From Cherax quadricarinatus (lineage: Eukaryota; Arthropoda; Malacostraca; Decapoda; Parastacidae): DNA of 64,000 nt. Shown here one piece after another: positions 18,925-29,430 of this stretch. Position numbers and translations under genes: made by a program. Under the pieces are notes generated by a model, which ran no database searches, was not told the origin of the DNA, and saw only the letters and a program-made list of their open reading frames with translations. The DNA is taken from contig NC_091357.1 in assembly GCF_038502225.1 (NCBI RefSeq), forward strand, positions 5,917,500 through 5,981,499, in the 5' to 3' direction. Numbering within the stretch: the first letter of the stretch is position 1; every line of letters begins with the position of its first letter.

Positions 18925-19015
18925 CACTGAAGCCGTCATGGCCAGCTGGATTGCCTGGTTGGCTCATTATATATTTCTCCTGTTCGAATCCCCATAAAAT
19001 TCTTAGAAATAGTTC
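18925..19015 (+). mobile_element. Degenerate tRNA-like SINE head (tentative)
   Basis: ATGGCCAGCTGGATTGCCTG followed about 35 bp later by CTGTTCGAATCCCC resembles an A-box and B-box pair of a tRNA-derived SINE, similar in layout to 19320-19402. The cloverleaf cannot be completed. Confidence 0.3.
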
Positions 19016-19084
19016 TTTATTTTGCAGCGGTAAAATAATCATAAGTGGTTCCTTGATATTTCAGCAATTTTTTAAGCTAATCTA

Positions 19085-19230
19085 TCTGCATAGGTTATTT
19101 AGGTTAGATTAGGTTAGGCAAGGCTAAGTTAGGATGGTTTACGTTAGGTTAGGTTAGATTACGGTTAGGTTTGGTTACGTTAGCTTGGATTAGGTTTGGT
19201 TTGATTAGGTTACGTTACGCTAGCTGGAGA
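19085..19230. repeat. TTAGG-rich degenerate tract
   Basis: Dense but irregular GGTTAGG/GGTTACG/GATTAGG pentamers and hexamers, resembling the arthropod telomere motif TTAGG. Too degenerate to be a functional telomere block. Confidence 0.6.
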
Positions 19231-19319
19231 TTCGTCTGTAAAAACTTGCATTTGTGGTCACAGTGGTGCCTGTGCTAACCTTCCTATGGTGTAGAAATAT
19301 ACCTATTTGGATGAATCTT

Positions 19320-19402
19320 ATTGTGGCTAGCTGGTCCAGTGGCTAACGCGACGGTCTGGAGTTTTGAGACTCTCTGATCGCGGGTTCTATCCCCGCCCGT
19401 GG
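19320..19402 (+). mobile_element. tRNA-derived SINE head
   Basis: CTGGTCCAGTGGCTAACGCG (D-arm-like), a GTCT/AGAC anticodon-arm-like stem, and a T arm with stem GCGGG/CCCGC and 7-nt loop TTCTATC, in which the conserved A of TTCRA is T. The D and T arms are positioned as in a tRNA, but the acceptor stem is not complete. A SINE head or tRNA pseudogene. Confidence 0.5.
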
Positions 19403-19494
19403 TATGGTTTGTTTGCAATAGTGTCATTACGATTTCGTGAGTCAAGTTAGGTTACGTTACGTTAGCTTGGGTTTGGTTAGAACATAAGATCATA

Positions 19495-20205
19495 AAGAAG
19501 GAACACTGCAACAGGCCTACTGGCCTATGCGAGACACGTCCAATTCTCCCACCGGCTTAAGCCAGTGCCTTGACCTAGTGAGGTCAGACACGTCACTTAG
19601 GGAGGAGCACTGCATCCGACCTAGTAGCACAAGCTAGTCATTTCCAACTCGCACCCACCCACACCCACTCAAGTATTTATCCAACCTATTTTTAAAACTT
19701 CACGTCTTAGCGTCTACGACGGTACTCGGGAGTTTGTTCCACTCATCCACAACTCGATTACCAAACCAGTGCTTTCCTATATCCATCCTGAATCTGAATT
19801 TTTACAATTTAAAGTCATTGCTGCGAGTCCTGTCCATGTTAGATATTTTTAGCACGCTATTTACACCCTCTTTATTAATTCCTGTTTTCCATTTATACAC
19901 CTCAATCACATCCCCCCTAATTCTACGCCTTTCTAGAGAGTGCAGATTCAAGGCCTTCAGTCTATCTTCATAGGGAAGATTTCTGATGCATGGGTTCAAC
20001 TTTGTCATCCTCCTTTGTACGTTTTCCAGTGGATTTATATCCATTCTGTAATACGGTGACCAAAACTGTGCAGCATAATTTAAATGAGGCCTAACCAAGG
20101 ATATATAGTGTTGAACAACCTGAGGACTTCTATTATTTATACTTCTTGTTATGAAGCTAGGGATTCAGTTAACTTTATTGCGAACACTAATGCACTGTTG
20201 TCTTG
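19495..20205 (-). pseudogene. CR1-b LINE, RT C-terminus and 3' untranslated region
   Basis: The minus-strand frame contains MVRPHLNYAAQFWSPYYRMD and LERRRIRGDVIEVYKW, the C-terminal region of CR1-type reverse transcriptases downstream of the catalytic domain. The frame ends DRTRSNDFKL near 19802, after which the 3' untranslated region runs to a TTAGAACATAAG-type end near 19495. The copy is 5'-truncated at about 20205. Its 3' end is the same as the fragments at 5255 and 12870. Confidence 0.8.
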
Positions 20206-20476
20206 GTTTTAGGCAAGGTTACGTTAGCTTGGGTTAGGCTAGGTTACGTTAGCTTGGGTTAGGTTACGTTAGCTTGGGTTAGGCTAGGTTACATTAGCTT
20301 GGGTTAGGTTAGGTTACATTAGCTTGGGTTAGGCTAGGTTACATTAGCTTGGGTTAGGTTAGGTTACATTAGCTTGGGTTAGGCTAGGTTACATTAGCTT
20401 GGGTTAGGTTAGGTTACATTAGCTTGGGTTAGGTTAGGTTACATTAGCTTGGGTTAGGTTACATTAGCTTGTAACC
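20206..20476. repeat. 25-bp TTAGG-containing minisatellite
   Basis: About ten copies of GTTAGG(C/T)TAGGTTACATTA followed by GCTTGG, each containing one or two TTAGG or CTAGG pentamers. A higher-order derivative of telomere-like sequence. Confidence 0.8.
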
Positions 20477-21240
20477 TAACTTAATGAACGCGTATTAAGG
20501 TTAAGTCAGACGATAATCTCATCACCCTGGGGAGCTGTTGATTACTAACGTAACAATAGAGGAGAAAAAAATTACATTGTTGATGTTACAAGACTATTGA
20601 TGATTGTATTAAGCAAAAAATCAATTATAATTTGGCTGATTATTCGTGTATGATAAAAATCATTGTTGTATAATTAAGAGATGACGGAGAAGTCAAGGTA
20701 ACAAGAACAAGATAAAGGAGAGAACAGTGGGCGGAAGAATAGGTGAGCCAGCGAGAGGACGGGAAGAAGGCAGAGCGGGCGGGAAGACAGATTGGCGGGC
20801 GGGCGGGCGGGCGGGCGGGCGGACTGGCAGGGTGGACGACCTGTTGTGAGTGCAATTGAATGCTTTAAAAGAAGAATAATGGTCCTTTCAGAACCTTCTT
20901 TATTTGATGCTTTATCTCGTTCTCCTTTATTACACTGCCGCCTCCTTCTTCCTCTTCTTTCTGCCTCTTGCTCGTCTTCATTTTCTTCTTCTTATTAATC
21001 GTTCTTATTCTTTTTCTTCTTTCTGTTGTTCTTTTTGTTAGTTTTTATTATTTTCAAGTCTTCCAACTGCACGTGGGTCATTAAGGCTGAAATTAAGGTG
21101 GAAACCTCAGATAATTAAGCTTTAGTGACTTGAATAGAAGTAAAACTGGGAATATATACAGATACACACATCTCGGTGTATATATACAGAAATACACACG
21201 TCTCATGTGTTATATACACTGAAATACACGAACGATTAAT
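20477..21240. other. Unassigned DNA with (GGGC)n run
   Basis: A (GCGG)n microsatellite lies at about 20795-20822; a TCTTC-rich stretch at 20940-21010. No gene recognised. Confidence 0.6.
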
Positions 21241-21251
21241 TGCATATATAT

Positions 21252-21285
<34 letters not shown>

Positions 21286-21306
21286 CAGTATATATATATA
21301 TATAAT
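21241..21306. repeat. (TA)n microsatellite, interrupted
   Basis: Three TA runs directly left of the MITE at 21307. Confidence 0.85.
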
Positions 21307-21692
21307 GTCGTGCCGAATATGTAAAACTGGTCAATTAGCAAGAACTCATTTAAAATTAAGTCCTTTCCAAAATTTTCTCTTATACGTTTAAAGATATATT
21401 TTTTTCATTAATGTTAATGTAAAAAAATTTAATTTTGCACCAAAAGAAACTTAGAAAACTTACCTAACCTTGTTATAACAAGAGCAATTTATTTTAGCCT
21501 AACCCAAATAAATATATTTTAAATTTGTTTACAATAATTTAATACTAAACAAACACAGTGAAATATATTTTTTTCGTTAGGTTCAGAATGATTTTGGCGA
21601 ATTTATTGCATACACAAATTTTCGCTTGTCCTATATGGCAAGATGAACGTTACTATTTAAGCCAAGATCGCAAGTTCTACCTATTCGGCACG

Positions 21693-21694
<2 letters not shown>
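21307..21694 (-). mobile_element. GTCGTGCCGAATA MITE, full-length, reverse orientation
   Basis: Ends are GTCGTGCCGAATATGTAAAA (21307) and AGTTCTACCTATTCGGCACG plus AC (21694), an inverted pair of about 22 bp flanked by TA. The interior matches 52035-52410 in reverse. Length about 388 bp. TA flanks and short terminal repeats fit a Tc1/mariner-type non-autonomous element. No coding sequence. Confidence 0.75.

Positions 21695-21789
<95 letters not shown>
21695..21789. repeat. (TA)n microsatellite
   Basis: About 90 bp of TA between two MITE copies. Confidence 0.95.
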
Positions 21790-21791
<2 letters not shown>

Positions 21792-22028
21792 CGTGCCGAA
21801 TAGGTAAAACTTGCTATTTTTGAATTAAATAGCAACGCACTTCTTGCCGAATAAGACAAGCAGAAATTTGTGTATGCAATAAATTCGCCAAAATCATTCA
21901 GAACCTAACGAAAAAAATATATTTCATTGTGTTTATTTATCGCTAAATTATTGTAAACTTATCCAAAATATATTTAGTTGGATTAAGCTAAATTAAATTG
22001 CGCTTATTATAGTAAGGTTAAGTATATA
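21790..22028 (+). mobile_element. GTCGTGCCGAATA MITE, 3'-truncated copy
   Basis: Starts GTCGTGCCGAATAGGTAAAA and follows the 52035 copy for about 240 bp to AGTAAGGTTAAG, then diverges. Confidence 0.7.
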
Positions 22029-22055
22029 CGTCTCAGAGGTACGCTGTAATAATGA

Positions 22056-22086
<31 letters not shown>

Positions 22087-22454
22087 TTTGTAAAAATAAT
22101 GAACTTTTTCCGTCCACCCCAAAAAATTCTGATGTCTATTTGACAAGACTTGATTGATAATGTCTGTTTCAATTTTGTGTTCAAATGTGAACACTGACAG
22201 TGGTGATGGGAGGGAAAATTGTGACAATGGTGTCAGTAAAAAAAATGCAATTATTATTATTATTATTGTTTTTATTATAAGTCCAGAAATACAACTAGGA
22301 ATTTCTGCTGTTATATTAATAGCGAAATGAAGAAGGAGAGAGAGAGAGAGAGAGAGAGAGAGCTTTTATTGCCTAGTTTCTTGTAACCAAGAAGATGACA
22401 GCGGGTGTTAACAAGAAGATACCTAACTCCTTAACAATGGAAATTCTAGCTGAC
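22029..22454. other. Unassigned AT-rich DNA with microsatellites
   Basis: (ATT)n at about 22055-22087 and 22245-22268; (AG)n at about 22335-22362. No gene recognised. Confidence 0.6.
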
Positions 22455-23055
22455 TATATAAATGCTTCAAGACGGTGAGTGGGAGGGAACAAAGGAGGAA
22501 AGGAAGCAGGAGGAGGAGGAGGAGGAGGAAGAGGGTAGAGAGGGAGATAAGGCTGGAGGGTTAAGGAGGAAGAATAGGGAAGGTGAGGAGGCATTCAAGG
22601 AAGAAGGGAGAGAAGATGGTGATAACAAGGAAGGTAATGAGGAGAGAGAGAGAGGGAGGGGAAGGTATAAGATGTAAATAATAAGGAAGGGAAGAGAGAG
22701 AGAGATGGGATGGTATAAGATGGAGGTAATAAGGAAGAGAGTAGAGATGGGAAAGTATACGATGGATGGAGGTAAGCAGAAGATGAAAGGAAACGATGGA
22801 GAGGGAGAGAGGGTGGAAAAGAGGCATAACAAGGGAGAGAAGCAGGTACATAAGCAGAGAAGGAATAATGAGGAGGGAAGGAGGCAGAGGAGTAATAATA
22901 GGAAGAGGAGGAGGCTGAGGAAGAATAATAAAGAAGAAAGGAGATAGAAGAGTAACAATGGGAAGAAAGTAGGCAAAAAAGGAATAATATAGAGGAGAGA
23001 CGGTGAAGAGGCAGGAAAGTAAGGAAACGGAAGATAGAAAAGCAGAAAGACAAAA
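22455..23055. repeat. 600-bp polypurine (GA/GGA-rich) tract
   Basis: Plus strand almost entirely purine, with (GGA)n at about 22505-22535 and many GGAAG/GAGAG steps. Long open frames on both strands are low complexity (Lys/Glu/Arg or Ser/Leu/Pro) and not genes. Confidence 0.85.
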
Positions 23056-23954
23056 TAAAGCACACATTTAACTGAGGTAAGAAAGAAAAGGAGATACGTA
23101 ATAAGAAATAGATCATGCATGAACAAGTAGACAGCACCTTGGGTCACCTAGCACTCACCTGGGGTCACCTGCGACACGCCTGGTAGTCACCTGGGGTCAC
23201 CTTGGACACTCCTAGTGGTCACCTCGCCGGCTATATACCTCGTACCTGAAACGTTGCACTGAAAAGTAGGAATTTTAGAGATTTTTCACTCACATTGAGA
23301 ACTAATTAAGTATTTTATAAAGGCCCATTGGGGGTGAAACGTCGTGAAACAGAGCTAAAAGTGCCTTTCAAATAGCCACTTACTGTCTACCTTTGGACTG
23401 TCTCTGGTGTACTGACAGACACTTAAGAAGTGGTGTGTGTTTGTGGTTTCTTTGAATGTGTGTGTGTGTGTGTTTGCACATATATGTGCTTCTTTGTGAG
23501 TGTTTTTTGTACGTTTGTGTACATATCTTTGCTCAGTCCTTCACTTCCTCACCTGAACCGTCATCACGCTACGGTTCTACAATCTCTGTCAGGAAAAACA
23601 ATACAAAACAATCATCTCAGACAACTGCTAGTTTGTGTCATGTCTATTGTCTAGATAGACCGCTTCATGCCCTAATTCTCAAACATTCACATCTTTCATA
23701 AGTAAGACCATAAACACACAAAGGAAACATTGTGGCAATAGTCCAGAAGGGACCGGTCCAGGACCTACTGGTCCAGGACCCACCGGAATGTCGTTTGAAG
23801 ATTTATGGATAACCTGAGGATGATTTGTGAATTGTTAGTCACGGTATTGTGGCTCTTCTCACGGCAATACAATGTTAAAAAAAATGAGGGGAATAATGCT
23901 TTGTAACGAAAATAATAATGATAGTCATTGTTTTAATAACGTAATGAAAGTGAT
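23056..23954. other. Unassigned DNA
   Basis: Short repeats of CACCTGGGGTCACCT at 23145-23230 and a GT run at about 23456-23472; nothing else recognised. Confidence 0.5.
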
Positions 23955-24222
23955 TTTCAAAAGTGACAAGTTGAAGACTGAGATACTTGTATAACATTTG
24001 CAAATCTTTATTCAGGAAACGTTTCGCCACACGGTGCCTTCTTCAGTCCAATATATTTCTCAAGATTGACGGACTGAACACATCGACTCCAGGCCGAGGG
24101 ACTGATTACCTCAAACTCCCATCTTCCACTGTTATTCTCTGTGTTGGAATGAAGAAGCCGCTGGCTGGCGAAACATTTCCTCGGTAAAAGATTCCCAAAT
24201 GTTGCACAAATGCCTTGTTCTT
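23955..24222 (+). mobile_element. Hammerhead-type fold-back element, copy 13
   Basis: It opens with TTCAAAAGTGACAAGTTGAA (reverse of the family 3' end). The left-arm core on the minus strand (CTGAAGA at 24040-24046, GAAAC at 24021-24025) keeps all core bases. The central GGACTGAACACATCGACTCC is followed by GAGGGACTGATTACCTCA. The right arm has ATGAAGA, hairpin, GAAACATTTCC, with C3 lost. No clear target duplication. Confidence 0.75.
24003..24060 (-). ncRNA. Predicted hammerhead ribozyme core in copy 13, left arm
   Basis: Minus strand: CTGAAGA, A, GGCAC/GTGGC stem II with one G-G mismatch and loop CGT, GAAACGTTTCC, then TGAATAAAG. Stem I pairs TCC with GGA next to the core and AATA with TATT further out, with a 2-nt bulge between, the same layout as at 8583-8630. 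Confidence 0.45.
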
Positions 24223-24447
24223 CAATAGTAATAATAAATTTTTAAAATTTTCACTAAGTTTTCGTCGTATTTTTTTAAGCATTTGTTTACGTTTGTAGTG
24301 AGATAAAAAAAAAGAATCAAGTAATTTTGATAGAATTTATTAATTTCTCTTCATTTTGACAGGTTCATTATGCAGTGTAAATAATGTGGTATGAATAATA
24401 GTTATGTATTTTGAAAATAATTGTTAGATATTCCAGGTAGGATTTGA
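24223..24447. other. Unassigned AT-rich DNA
   Basis: No gene or repeat recognised. Confidence 0.5.
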
Positions 24448-24556
24448 CGTGCTGTTGGAGTGTGAGCGAGGTAGTGTTTATGAAGGGATTCAGGGAAACC
24501 GGTTAGTCGGACTTGAGTCCTGGAGTTGGGAAGTACAGTGACTACACTGGAGGAGG
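24448..24556 (+). mobile_element. RTE 3' untranslated region fragment
   Basis: CTGTTGGAGTGTGAGCGAGG and AAGGGATTCAGGGAAACCGG match, in plus orientation, the RTE 3' region at about 52725-52820. Confidence 0.65.
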
Positions 24557-25600
24557 CATGAGGCATAGCAGGTACAAAAGCATCCACAACAGAGGCAGCA
24601 GCAACGACCACTTCAGAAGCAGCAGCCACCACAGCAACAGCCTTAGCGGCAACAGCACCATTATAACAGAAGCAGCAGGTACAAAAACATCCGCAGCAGT
24701 TGCAACGACCACAACAGAAGCAGCAACAGCCTTAGCGGCAGCAGCACCACCACAACAGGAGCAACATAAACAAAAGCAGCAGATGCAACAGCAGTAGCAG
24801 CAGTCACCACTGGAGGGTCAGTAGAAGCCTGAGAAAGCCAGGGGCTTTGGTACTGGCGCCTGGGAAAGACAGCCTGTTAGTGCTGACTGGACGCTCCTGA
24901 CAGCTGGTCAGGGAGTACGCCTGTTGACACTGACAGCAGAGCCATAACCAGCAGAGAAGGAACGCTGGACTGAAGATAAGAATAAGCTGAGAAAATAAAT
25001 AAGTGGGAAGGAACAGAGAAAGAACCACGAGGAAAAGGAGTGAGAGGTAGGACAGAAGGGAGGAGGGGAGAGTCAGAGAGAGAGAGAGAGAGAGAAGGGA
25101 GGAGGGCAGACGTAAAAGTCAGTGTGTTGAACGAATCTCCCAGATAAAAAGAGAACGAGATGAAGCTGAGAAATAGAATATTGGCTGAGAATTGAGATGG
25201 ACAGCGAGAGAGAATGGTGAAAAAAAGGCAGCCAGAACGATCGTGCAGCAGCCCGTGCAGCAGCAGCTAATACAACAGCAGCAGCCACTGTGACAACAAT
25301 ACCAGCTGCAGTAACCACAAGACCAACAGAAGTAACAGCCACTATGACAGCAGCAGCCTCTACAACAATAACAACAGCTTCAGGAACCACAAGAGCAGCA
25401 GCATCCTAACAGCAGCAGCAGTACCCACAACAGCAGAAGACATAACAAAAACCGCAGAAATAATAGAAATTGCAGAAGCCATACCAGCAGCATCTACAAC
25501 TAAACACAAACAGCTGTCACATCAGCAGCAGTAGCTGTCACAGCAACTATTACAACAGCCAAAACAATCGCAGCAACAGTTACAACAGCTAGACACAGAA
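24557..25600. repeat. CAG/CAA-rich low-complexity tracts
   Basis: Two irregular CAGCAGCAR-rich stretches (24585-24800 and 25235-25600) separated by a purine-rich segment with (GA)n at about 25076-25094. Open frames encode Ala/Thr/Gln-rich low complexity only. Confidence 0.75.
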
Positions 25601-26115
25601 AAGGCTTACAGGAATATGTCTAGATATATATCCACAATTCACTTATCTCTTGCAAGCAAATTTAAGAAATTCTCAGAGATCATGAATCTCATAAAAGCCA
25701 TCTTAATATCAAAGGTTACTTTTGTTTCCCCATAAATCTAAGCCCCCATCTTTTGATCTGTCTGTGTAACCCTGCTATTATTATACCAATAGCTATCTAT
25801 TCTTCCCTACTATCTATTACTCTATCAATAGCTATCTTTATCCAGCAGCCAGCGATGAACAAACACTCTCAAAGCAAATCCATATTCATGACTCGGCTGA
25901 CAGAAAAATAAGATTGAATGTCTTGTCTTTGTCGACCTCGGGAACAAACACGGGGCCAACCTGACAACTTGACGTTTTTTTTTATTGCTGTATGATTTAA
26001 AAAATAACATTTGACAAAAACACCGTGTTTGTGGTGGATCACTGACTTACTGATTTGAGGAATTCCTTGGAAGAAGGAAGCAATTCGGAATTATTCATCT
26101 CTGTCTCTTTCCCTC

Positions 26116-26119
<4 letters not shown>
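25601..26119. other. Unassigned DNA
   Basis: No gene or repeat recognised. Confidence 0.5.

Positions 26120-26160
<41 letters not shown>
26120..26160. repeat. (TC)n microsatellite
   Basis: About 40 bp of TC. Confidence 0.95.
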
Positions 26161-26162
<2 letters not shown>

Positions 26163-26528
26163 GCAGATCTGTGATAACATGAGCATAAACAAACACATTT
26201 AAGGAGCAACTTGCAATGTCAACAGACTGACAGATGTTGCAGCCAGGGCCAGCCTGGGTTCTAAGTTCATCTGGCAGTCCAACATATACACAGACGATGA
26301 TCACACTACAAAGTATGTAACCATGGCAAAGATACCCAGGTGCTGTACATGTGTATTATTTATCAACGTGTTGATGCTGTATTGTATTAATGAAATATGT
26401 AGCCAGAAGAATGGTCACTTTTTTTAACAGTATTTGATTGTCCACTTATTAAGGAATTTAAGTGATACAACGCGCTAACCTACATGATTCTTAACAATAT
26501 ATCAATGTGATGTAATGAACGCTTGTCA
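26161..26528. other. Unassigned DNA
   Basis: No gene or repeat recognised. Confidence 0.5.
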
Positions 26529-26690
26529 GTGCTCACTAATAACCCACATGGAGAGAGAAACTCGGCAGATTAACTGATCTGAATATTTCGATTCCCTTCT
26601 CGGATCATCTTCCCCCAGAAAGGGCGTCGAAATACACAGATCAGTGTATCTCTTAAGTTTGTGTCTCCGTGTGGGTTATTACTGAACATG
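26529..26690. mobile_element. Fold-back element, imperfect palindrome of about 160 bp
   Basis: Arms of about 73 bp pair at roughly three positions in four. The left arm includes CTAATAACCCACATGGAGAG and TATTTCGATTCCCTTCT; the right arm is its inverse with AGAAAGGGCGTCGAAATACA and CGTGTGGGTTATT. No target duplication was recognised. Possibly a short MITE. Confidence 0.65.
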
Positions 26691-26883
26691 TATCAATGTA
26701 TTAGTATTTTAAATTCTGACGATACATGGAGTATTTTACAAGCAGAATTTTCTTTTATTATACCCACATGTTCTTGTGTGAAATCTCAAGAGTGCAAGTT
26801 CCTAGGCCTTTTATCCTTATGCTTCTGCACTGTACAATAAATCCATCCGCTACTGTACCTACGATGTATACAAAGTGCAAAAT

Positions 26884-26885
<2 letters not shown>
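26691..26885. other. Unassigned DNA
   Basis: No gene or repeat recognised. Confidence 0.5.

Positions 26886-26942
<57 letters not shown>
26886..26942. repeat. (CT)n microsatellite
   Basis: About 56 bp of CT. Confidence 0.95.
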
Positions 26943-26945
<3 letters not shown>

Positions 26946-27054
26946 TGAAGAGGCGGGGCCAGAAGCTATAACTCGACATCTGAAACCACAATTAGGGGAG
27001 TACATACACACGTCGCGGAACAAGCGAAATTAGTTATTTTTTATATATTTTTTA

Positions 27055-27210
27055 ATTAGCACATCGGCCGCTTCCCACCGAGGCAGGATGACCGGGAAAA
27101 GAAGAAACACATTCATCATCATTCACTCCATTTATCTCAGGCCAGAGGAGGCTCGAACCCACTCGCCGCAAGACAGAGCACGCAGTACTAGCCACACCAA
27201 GCCATTAAAT
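27055..27210 (-). mobile_element. Chimeric SINE: tRNA-like head with RTE 3' tail
   Basis: On the minus strand a tRNA-like head (GGCTTGGTGTGGCTAGTACT, then B box GGGTTCGAGCC near 27146-27156) is followed by a short body. It ends with CCTGCCTCGGTGGGAAGCGG, the same 3' end as the RTE at 52490-52520. An AT-rich run adjoins the tail. This is the layout of a SINE mobilised by RTE machinery through a shared 3' end. Confidence 0.65.
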
Positions 27211-27300
27211 GGTGCACAGCCAATTACACGTTCACTACAGAGCCTGTCTCACCAGGCTGGTGATGAGTGTTGTAACTCCTGGCCTGCCTGCCTCTACTGA

Positions 27301-27556
27301 CCTCATTCCTGCCTTCATGAACCTCATTTCTACCTTCCTGAACCTCATTACTGTCTACATAAACCTCATTCATGCCCTCATGACATTCATTCTTACCTAT
27401 ATGAACCTCATTAATGCCCTCATGAACCTCATTCAAGCCCTCATGACCCTCATTCTTACCTATATAAACCTCATTCCTGCCCTCATGAACCTAATTCCTG
27501 CCTTCATGAACCTCATTCTTACCTATATGAACCTCATTCTTGCCAGTATGAACTGA
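27301..27556. repeat. 21-bp minisatellite, 12 degenerate copies
   Basis: Units resemble CCTCATTCCTGCCTTCATGA plus one base. Because 21 bp is seven codons, the plus frame gives a heptad series (LIPALMN, LILTYMN and similar). The frame begins upstream without a recognised domain, so coding is doubtful. Confidence 0.85.
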
Positions 27557-27974
27557 AGCAAATCACACGTTTTGAACAATGTGGCCGGAGTGAAGGGTGA
27601 GGAGAGAGCCCTTCGCTCTTTTATCCTGAGCTTACCTATGCAGAGGTGATGCAGGTGTTCAGCAGGCAGCCTTTACCTACACTAGACGTGGCAAACCACG
27701 ACTGGCGAGCCGCATGCGGTTCGTTTGTTCAGTGAGTGCCGCTCTCCCGGCACTGTCCAAGTTTGCTCCCTGTACCGGACTCTCACTGGGCCGCATGGAA
27801 TACACAAATGAGTCGGCAGAGGATTTGACAGCCACGGGGTCTCTTTTTTTTTCACCACAGGGTTTGACAGGGTTTGGTTAAGGATCCCTAGCTTTATTGA
27901 CAAGCTATTTACAGGTTAAGGATTCCTAACTTTATTGACAAGCTGAGAACTGTTACCTACATCAGCTCATTTGA
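27557..27974. other. Unassigned DNA with a short tandem duplication
   Basis: GGTTAAGGATCCCTAGCTTT and GGTTAAGGATTCCTAACTTT are adjacent near-copies at 27876-27940. They may belong to the 3' untranslated end of the neighbouring LINE. Confidence 0.45.
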
Positions 27975-28830
27975 AAGCATTTTTGTTATGAGACATACAA
28001 GTAGGGAACAGGATGAAGTTGGAGCCATCTGTGGGCCAGCATTTTCATTTGATCAACTGATTTTATCTCGTTGACATTATAATGCTGTACGAATGTGTTC
28101 CATACTTGAGTCATCCTGGGGATATATGATCTTAGATGAAGTGATATTCTGGAGAAGGTTACACCCAGAGTGAAGTTGCTGCTTTCTGCCCGCCTTGTGG
28201 TATAGAAGCTTGCTTCTCGCTGTCCTCGAAGTGGATCCAAGTTTGGTACTTTGACAATATTGGCCTTGTACATAACAGTAAGGCCACCCACATCCCTCCT
28301 GTGTTGAAGGCTCTGCTGAAATAACAGATCTATCCAGGATTGGTCCAGGCGAGAGATGAGACGTCTTGCTCTGTTCTCTACTGTCAAGCAGTCGCAGATG
28401 AGAGGGGGATGGCAGGCAAACCAAGAAAGTGGAGCATATTCAAGGTGTAAGCGTACTTGTGCCTCGTACAGAATCTTGCAACCCATACTGTCAAGCAGAT
28501 GCGAGATACGGCGAAGTGCTGTAAACTTCCTGGCTGCCTTGTTTGCAAGATTTACAACGTGGATGTTCATGGTCAGTTTGGAGTCAAATATCACCCCAAG
28601 GATATCAACTTCTTCCCCAGGTGCCAACACCACCCCATTCATCCCTACTACTGAACCGGCATTACCGTCATGGTGCCTAGAGACCATCATCATTTGTGTT
28701 TTCTCAGGTGCAAATGTTACTTGCCATCTATTTCCCCAAGCTGATATAGCTCTTAGCTGGTGATTGATGTAGCTTAGAGCAGCTGGGATTTCTCTCTCCC
28801 TCTCTCTCTCTCGTGTATTGGGCACTGCCT
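27975..28830 (-). pseudogene. Jockey-type LINE, RT thumb and C-terminal region
   Basis: A minus-strand open frame of about 280 codons carrying AISAWGNRWQVTFAPEKTQM, VDILGVIFDSKLTMNIHV, KFTALRRISHLLDSMGCK and LHLEYAPLSWFACHPP, the region after motif C of Jockey-like reverse transcriptases. The frame is open to a stop near 27986, but the catalytic FADD part is missing, so it is a 5'-truncated insertion. Its first residues come from a (CT)n run at 28790-28812 and are not native. A fold-back element begins just beyond its 5' edge. Confidence 0.8.
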
Positions 28831-28844
28831 TGTTCATGTGAATA

Positions 28845-28985
28845 ATCGGTTTAGAAAACCTGCAGTTTGATGAATGAGACACTTATGCAACAGTATCTTC
28901 ACTCTGGACTGAAGAAGATACTGCCTGGCGAAACGTTTCCAGAATAAAGATACCTAAATGTTGCACAAGTGCTTCATTAATCCAG
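28845..28985 (+). mobile_element. Hammerhead-type fold-back element, copy 14
   Basis: Left part TTGATGAATGAGACACTTAT and GCAACAG, then a plus-strand core with CTGAAGA at 28909-28915, a poorly paired stem II, and GAAAC at 28930-28934, followed by GTTTCCAGAATAAAGATACC and TGTTGCACAAGTG. A short member. The core bases are intact but stem II is broken. Confidence 0.65.
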
Positions 28986-29342
28986 TTGTCTGCGTCATTC
29001 ATCGGTTTAATAATTCATGTAGTCTTAATTCACTGTTTGTGTTTCCCAAATAACACTGGCAACATATGTAGGTAAAACTGTATAAACAACACTTGTGTAA
29101 GAAAGTGAGGTTCATTATCATGTGTCATAGTATATTTGGGTATTGTAATTGTCATTATTTCGGCTGATATTCTTATTAATAACATAGAATAGCAGCAGTA
29201 GTAGTAGTAATAGTAGTAGCAATAATAGTAGTAATGGTAATTTTAAAGTTTCTTGACTTTGATCTTGAAGTTAAATTCCTTCAACTCTTTTATTTACAAT
29301 CTTGGAGACTAATATAGACTGATCTATTATTTATTTATTTTT
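28986..29342. other. Unassigned AT-rich DNA
   Basis: (TAG)n-like stretch at about 29195-29230; no gene recognised. Confidence 0.5.
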
Positions 29343-29430
29343 TGGTGTGTGTGTGTGTGTGTGTGTGTGTGTCCTCGCCTAGTTGTGGTTTTAGGGGTCG
29401 AGTCATAACTCCTGGCTTCTGTGTGTGTGT
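29343..29430 (-). mobile_element. (GT)n run and a second, older CR1-a 3' tail
   Basis: (GT)n at 29345-29372 is followed by CTCGCCTAGTTGTGGTTTTA, a diverged duplicate of the CR1-a 3' terminus that also begins the next element at 29431. Confidence 0.65.

Noticed and set aside
19085..20476. Active telomere end
   Set aside because: TTAGG units are degenerate and embedded among interspersed repeats far from any sequence end.
22467..23147. Ser/Leu/Pro-rich minus frames up to 226 codons
   Set aside because: Translation of a polypurine tract; low complexity only.
24513..24797. Gln/Ala/Thr-rich open frame
   Set aside because: CAG-rich low complexity downstream of an RTE fragment; no domain and no splice signals.
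26695..26971. Small membrane-protein-like frame near 26726
   Set aside because: It ends in a (CT)n-encoded Ser/Leu run, has no splice signals and shows no recognised domain.
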